Notes under the pieces: generated by a model | The model's database searches: none | Seen by the model: the letters and a program-made list of their open reading frames with translations, nothing else | Told to the model about the DNA's origin: nothing | Shown here: piece after piece, positions 48,593 to 49,322 of the stretch | Numbering within the stretch: the first letter of the stretch is position 1 | Layout: every line of letters starts with the position of its first letter | Program-made: the position numbers and the translations under genes | Origin: an uncultured Rhodoblastus sp. | GTDB taxonomy: Bacteria > Pseudomonadota > Alphaproteobacteria > Rhizobiales > Beijerinckiaceae | Length of the DNA stretch: 49,322 nucleotides | NCBI RefSeq assembly: GCF_903903185.1 | Contig: NZ_CAIUXT010000157.1 | Span: 1-49,322 of the forward strand | Reading direction: 5' to 3'

Positions 48593-48599
48593 CTCCCGC

Positions 48600-49067
48600 T
48601 CAGCCCGCCTGCCGCCGCGCCCGCTCCATCGTCGAGAGCGCGTAAAAGCCGCGCGCGGTCGAAATCAGCCGGCCGGCCTTGATCATCCGGTGTAATTTTA
48701 CAGAAAGATTACCCTTCGTAATTTCAAACCCCATTTCGCACAAAAGCTCGAAAACGGCGTCGACATGCATGCCGCCGGTCTCGCCTTCCAGCAATTCGAC
48801 GATCATCGGCTCGATCTCGCCGGCGCGATCGTTTTGTCCGCGGCCGACCACCGACAGATGGCTCTCGCCGCGCCGGACCTGGGCGTCGCCGGCGGCGACG
48901 AGAAATTCGACCGCCGTGCGCCGCAATTCGAGGCCGGCGGCGGGATCCTTCGACGTGAGTCCGGCGATGTCGATTTCGAGTCGCGCCAGCAGTCGCCGCG
49001 CCTCCTCGCGCGACTCGCGCGCCGCCAGGGCGATAAAATCCGCGTTCTGCTCGAAAGTCGCGCTCAT
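48600..49067 (-). CDS. Hypothetical protein with C-terminal winged-helix-like region
   Basis: A 155-residue acidic protein I do not recognise. The N-terminal half is helical (MSATFEQNADFIALAARESR, ELRRTAVEFLVAAGDAQVRR). The C-terminal part, from ~100 (MHVDAVFELLCEMGFEITKG) through GNLSVKLHRMIKAGRLISTA to RGFYALS, looks like a winged helix. The ATG at 49067 follows AGGGGAAG; an upstream extension to 49175 has no ribosome site. Confidence 0.65.
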   Translation of the reverse strand: MSATFEQNADFIALAARESREEARRLLARLEIDIAGLTSKDPAAGLELRRTAVEFLVAAGDAQVRRGESHLSVVGRGQNDRAGEIEPMIVELLEGETGGMHVDAVFELLCEMGFEITKGNLSVKLHRMIKAGRLISTARGFYALSTMERARRQAG

Positions 49068-49322
49068 CGCTTCCCCTTCCCGGCCGCCGCGCCGGACCAT
49101 ACCGAATAGCGTGCTGTCCGACCCGTCGGAACAACAGCCGCCCGCCTGCGCCGCTCCAGTGCGAGCGGACGCCATCCGTCCCGTTCAAGGACCGTCGCCA
49201 AAGCAGAACATACAGTAAACATGCGCCTTTGTGGAAAAATCTTAGCGCAATCACGGGAAATTTACGAATGAAATCTTTACATTTCAAAAGCAGTGCATAA
49301 CACTGTGAATTGTAAATTAACC
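49068..49322. other. Upstream region of the last gene, AT-rich at the window edge
   Basis: No gene is seen. The last ~100 bp are clearly AT-rich (AAATCTTTACATTTC, TGTAAATTAACC) and likely hold promoter sequence for this or the next gene. Confidence 0.4.

Overview
The window is about 49 kb of GC-rich DNA, probably from the chromosome of an alphaproteobacterium of the order Hyphomicrobiales (Rhizobiales). Evidence for this is the ldtP-ldtR-DUF6163-hemB-RDD-bpt neighbourhood, a NasT/NasS nitrate regulatory pair, a metal-site-variant HemB, an NADP-type Icd, a dispersed palindrome with a GTCCAC core, and many 4-bp ATGA stop/start overlaps. The genus cannot be read from the sequence; a metabolically flexible Beijerinckiaceae/Methylocystaceae-like bacterium fits. 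All calls come from reading the sequence, with no database search.

Layout: 1-4951 is a minus-strand operon of an MFS transporter, a GltD-like FAD/Fe-S oxidoreductase and pyruvate:ferredoxin oxidoreductase (nifJ, cut by the left edge). 5194-9257 carries a DUF900 lipoprotein hydrolase, an eight-haem cytochrome c with TPR repeats and a tiny secreted protein. 9460-10886 has a broken chromate-transporter remnant and a secreted pentapeptide-repeat protein. 10993-15624 is a nitrate assimilation unit (nasT-nasS-nasA) with a structured 260-bp nasA leader. 15702-19509 holds aroQ overlapping a FUSC membrane protein, then phoH.

20315-25482 is a more AT-rich accessory block. It has a small, apparently frameshifted two-TM gene and, divergently, a two-gene operon encoding a TIR-domain protein and a 1056-residue nSTAND-type NTPase with a coiled coil, one TM helix and C-terminal WD40-like repeats. 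This looks like a bacterial NLR-style immune or cell-death system split over two polypeptides and is the most interesting item here.

26220-29527 is a complete quinol:fumarate reductase operon frdABCD of the E. coli type. Together with nifJ it suggests fermentative or fumarate-respiring anaerobic metabolism. 30408-34431 has pyrB and topA divergently arranged. 34802-36780 has a small L,D-transpeptidase, a degenerate glyA fragment and a PEP-CTERM protein. 36921-41319 has glyA, the L,D-transpeptidase ldtP, its likely regulator ldtR and a DUF6163 protein. 41591-44599 has hemB, a GNAT acetyltransferase, an RDD membrane protein and the aminoacyl-tRNA-protein transferase bpt. 44600-45483 is a convergent gene-free stretch with a near-perfect parS site and three copies of a 14-bp repeat. 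45484-49067 has trmJ, icd, a slipin and a winged-helix-like hypothetical protein.
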